DNA from: RYN-230 sp036509255
GTDB lineage: Bacteria > Actinomycetota > Actinomycetes > Streptosporangiales > Streptosporangiaceae
NCBI GenBank assembly: GCA_036509255.1
Contig: DATCFY010000019.1
Location: 1-30,276 of the forward strand
Reading direction: 5' to 3'
Length of the DNA stretch: 30,276 bases
The notes beneath the pieces are model-generated. The model worked only from the letters and a program-made list of their open reading frames with translations, was not told the origin of the DNA and ran no database searches. Shown piece after piece: positions 30,145 to 30,276 of the stretch. Every line of letters begins with the position of its first letter. Positions within the stretch are counted from its first letter, which is position 1. The position numbers were made by a program, and so were the translations under genes.

Positions 30145-30158
30145 CACTCCCTGTGTCA
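30142..30158. terminator. Hairpin at the GNAT stop codon
   Basis: TGACAC and GTGTCA flank the 5-base loop TCCCT. The GNAT TGA is in the left arm, and the site ends 4 bases before the stop of the convergent transposase fragment. Confidence 0.45.
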
Positions 30159-30161
30159 ACC

Positions 30162-30276
30162 TCAGGCCGCGATTTGCTCGGCTGTCTGCTTGGTGAGCGT
30201 GGCTGCGGCTCCGTGCAAGGCGGGGTCGTAGGGGACGCCGTCGAGCCAGCAGCGCCATATGACGCGGATCCATGCG
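30162..30276 (-). mobile_element. C-terminal end of a transposase, runs off the window
   Basis: The last 37 codons read AWIRVIWRCWLDGVPYDPAL, then HGAAATLTKQTAEQIAA and stop. The pattern WxRVIWRCWxDGxPYDPxxHG is the tail of IS110/IS116-type transposases in actinomycetes as I recall them. The start lies beyond the window, so completeness and the element ends cannot be judged. The longer opposite-frame ORF ending in the GNAT gene is a shadow. Confidence 0.6.

Overview
The window is very GC-rich and reads as chromosomal DNA of a filamentous actinomycete (Actinomycetota, plausibly Streptosporangiales, Streptomycetales or a relative). The main signs are a conservon (cvnA-B-C-D), DUF1707 and DUF5302 proteins, frequent GTG starts, 1-4 base stop/start overlaps, and a large share of regulators. 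Placement below phylum level is inference.

Layout. 61-1981: a LysR regulator diverges from an ABM-like protein and a cupin, with a perfect 12-bp-arm inverted repeat between them. 1982-4349: an anti-sigma-like membrane protein and its ECF sigma gene, which has one in-frame TAG, flanked by gene-poor DNA with possible mobile-element scars. 4350-7059: small genes (DUF1801, DUF1707, SnoaL-like, DUF4097-like) and an unlisted 56-residue membrane protein; a 26-bp perfect palindrome lies at 5867-5892. 7172-10018: a large GlcD-GlcF fusion FAD/Fe-S dehydrogenase. 10030-13301: a GntR(YtrA-like)-ABC ATPase-permease-permease operon with tandem paralogous permeases and a promoter/operator in front. 13579-15462: a TetR regulator diverging from an epoxide hydrolase, with twin 21-bp operators. 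15486-18818: an MFS transporter and a partly decayed operon for the last steps of 4,5-cleavage aromatic degradation (GalB-like hydratase, GalC/RraA-like aldolase), with a broken amidohydrolase-like gene before it and a truncated gntR after it. 18955-20259: a compact Rho factor with a structured leader. 20643-24591: conservon cvnABCD, with cvnA divided by an in-frame TGA and preceded by a 25-codon upstream ORF. 24854-30144: a PPOX-family protein, patatin and acyltransferase (a lipid pair), a HATPase anti-sigma-like protein, a PEP-mutase/isocitrate-lyase family enzyme, DUF5302 and a GNAT acetyltransferase. 30162-30276: the C-terminus of a transposase running off the window.

How it fits together. 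The genes form separate regulator-plus-target modules, several with readable operator candidates. GalB and GalC act in sequence and would yield pyruvate and oxaloacetate. The patatin and acyltransferase probably remodel phospholipid. The conservon is a membrane-linked sensor-GTPase switch.

The most unusual signals are two otherwise intact regulatory genes each interrupted by one in-frame stop (sigma TAG, cvnA TGA), the short Rho with a terminator-like leader, the cvnA upstream ORF, and hairpins that contain the stop codons at convergent gene ends. No tRNA, rRNA or CRISPR array was seen.
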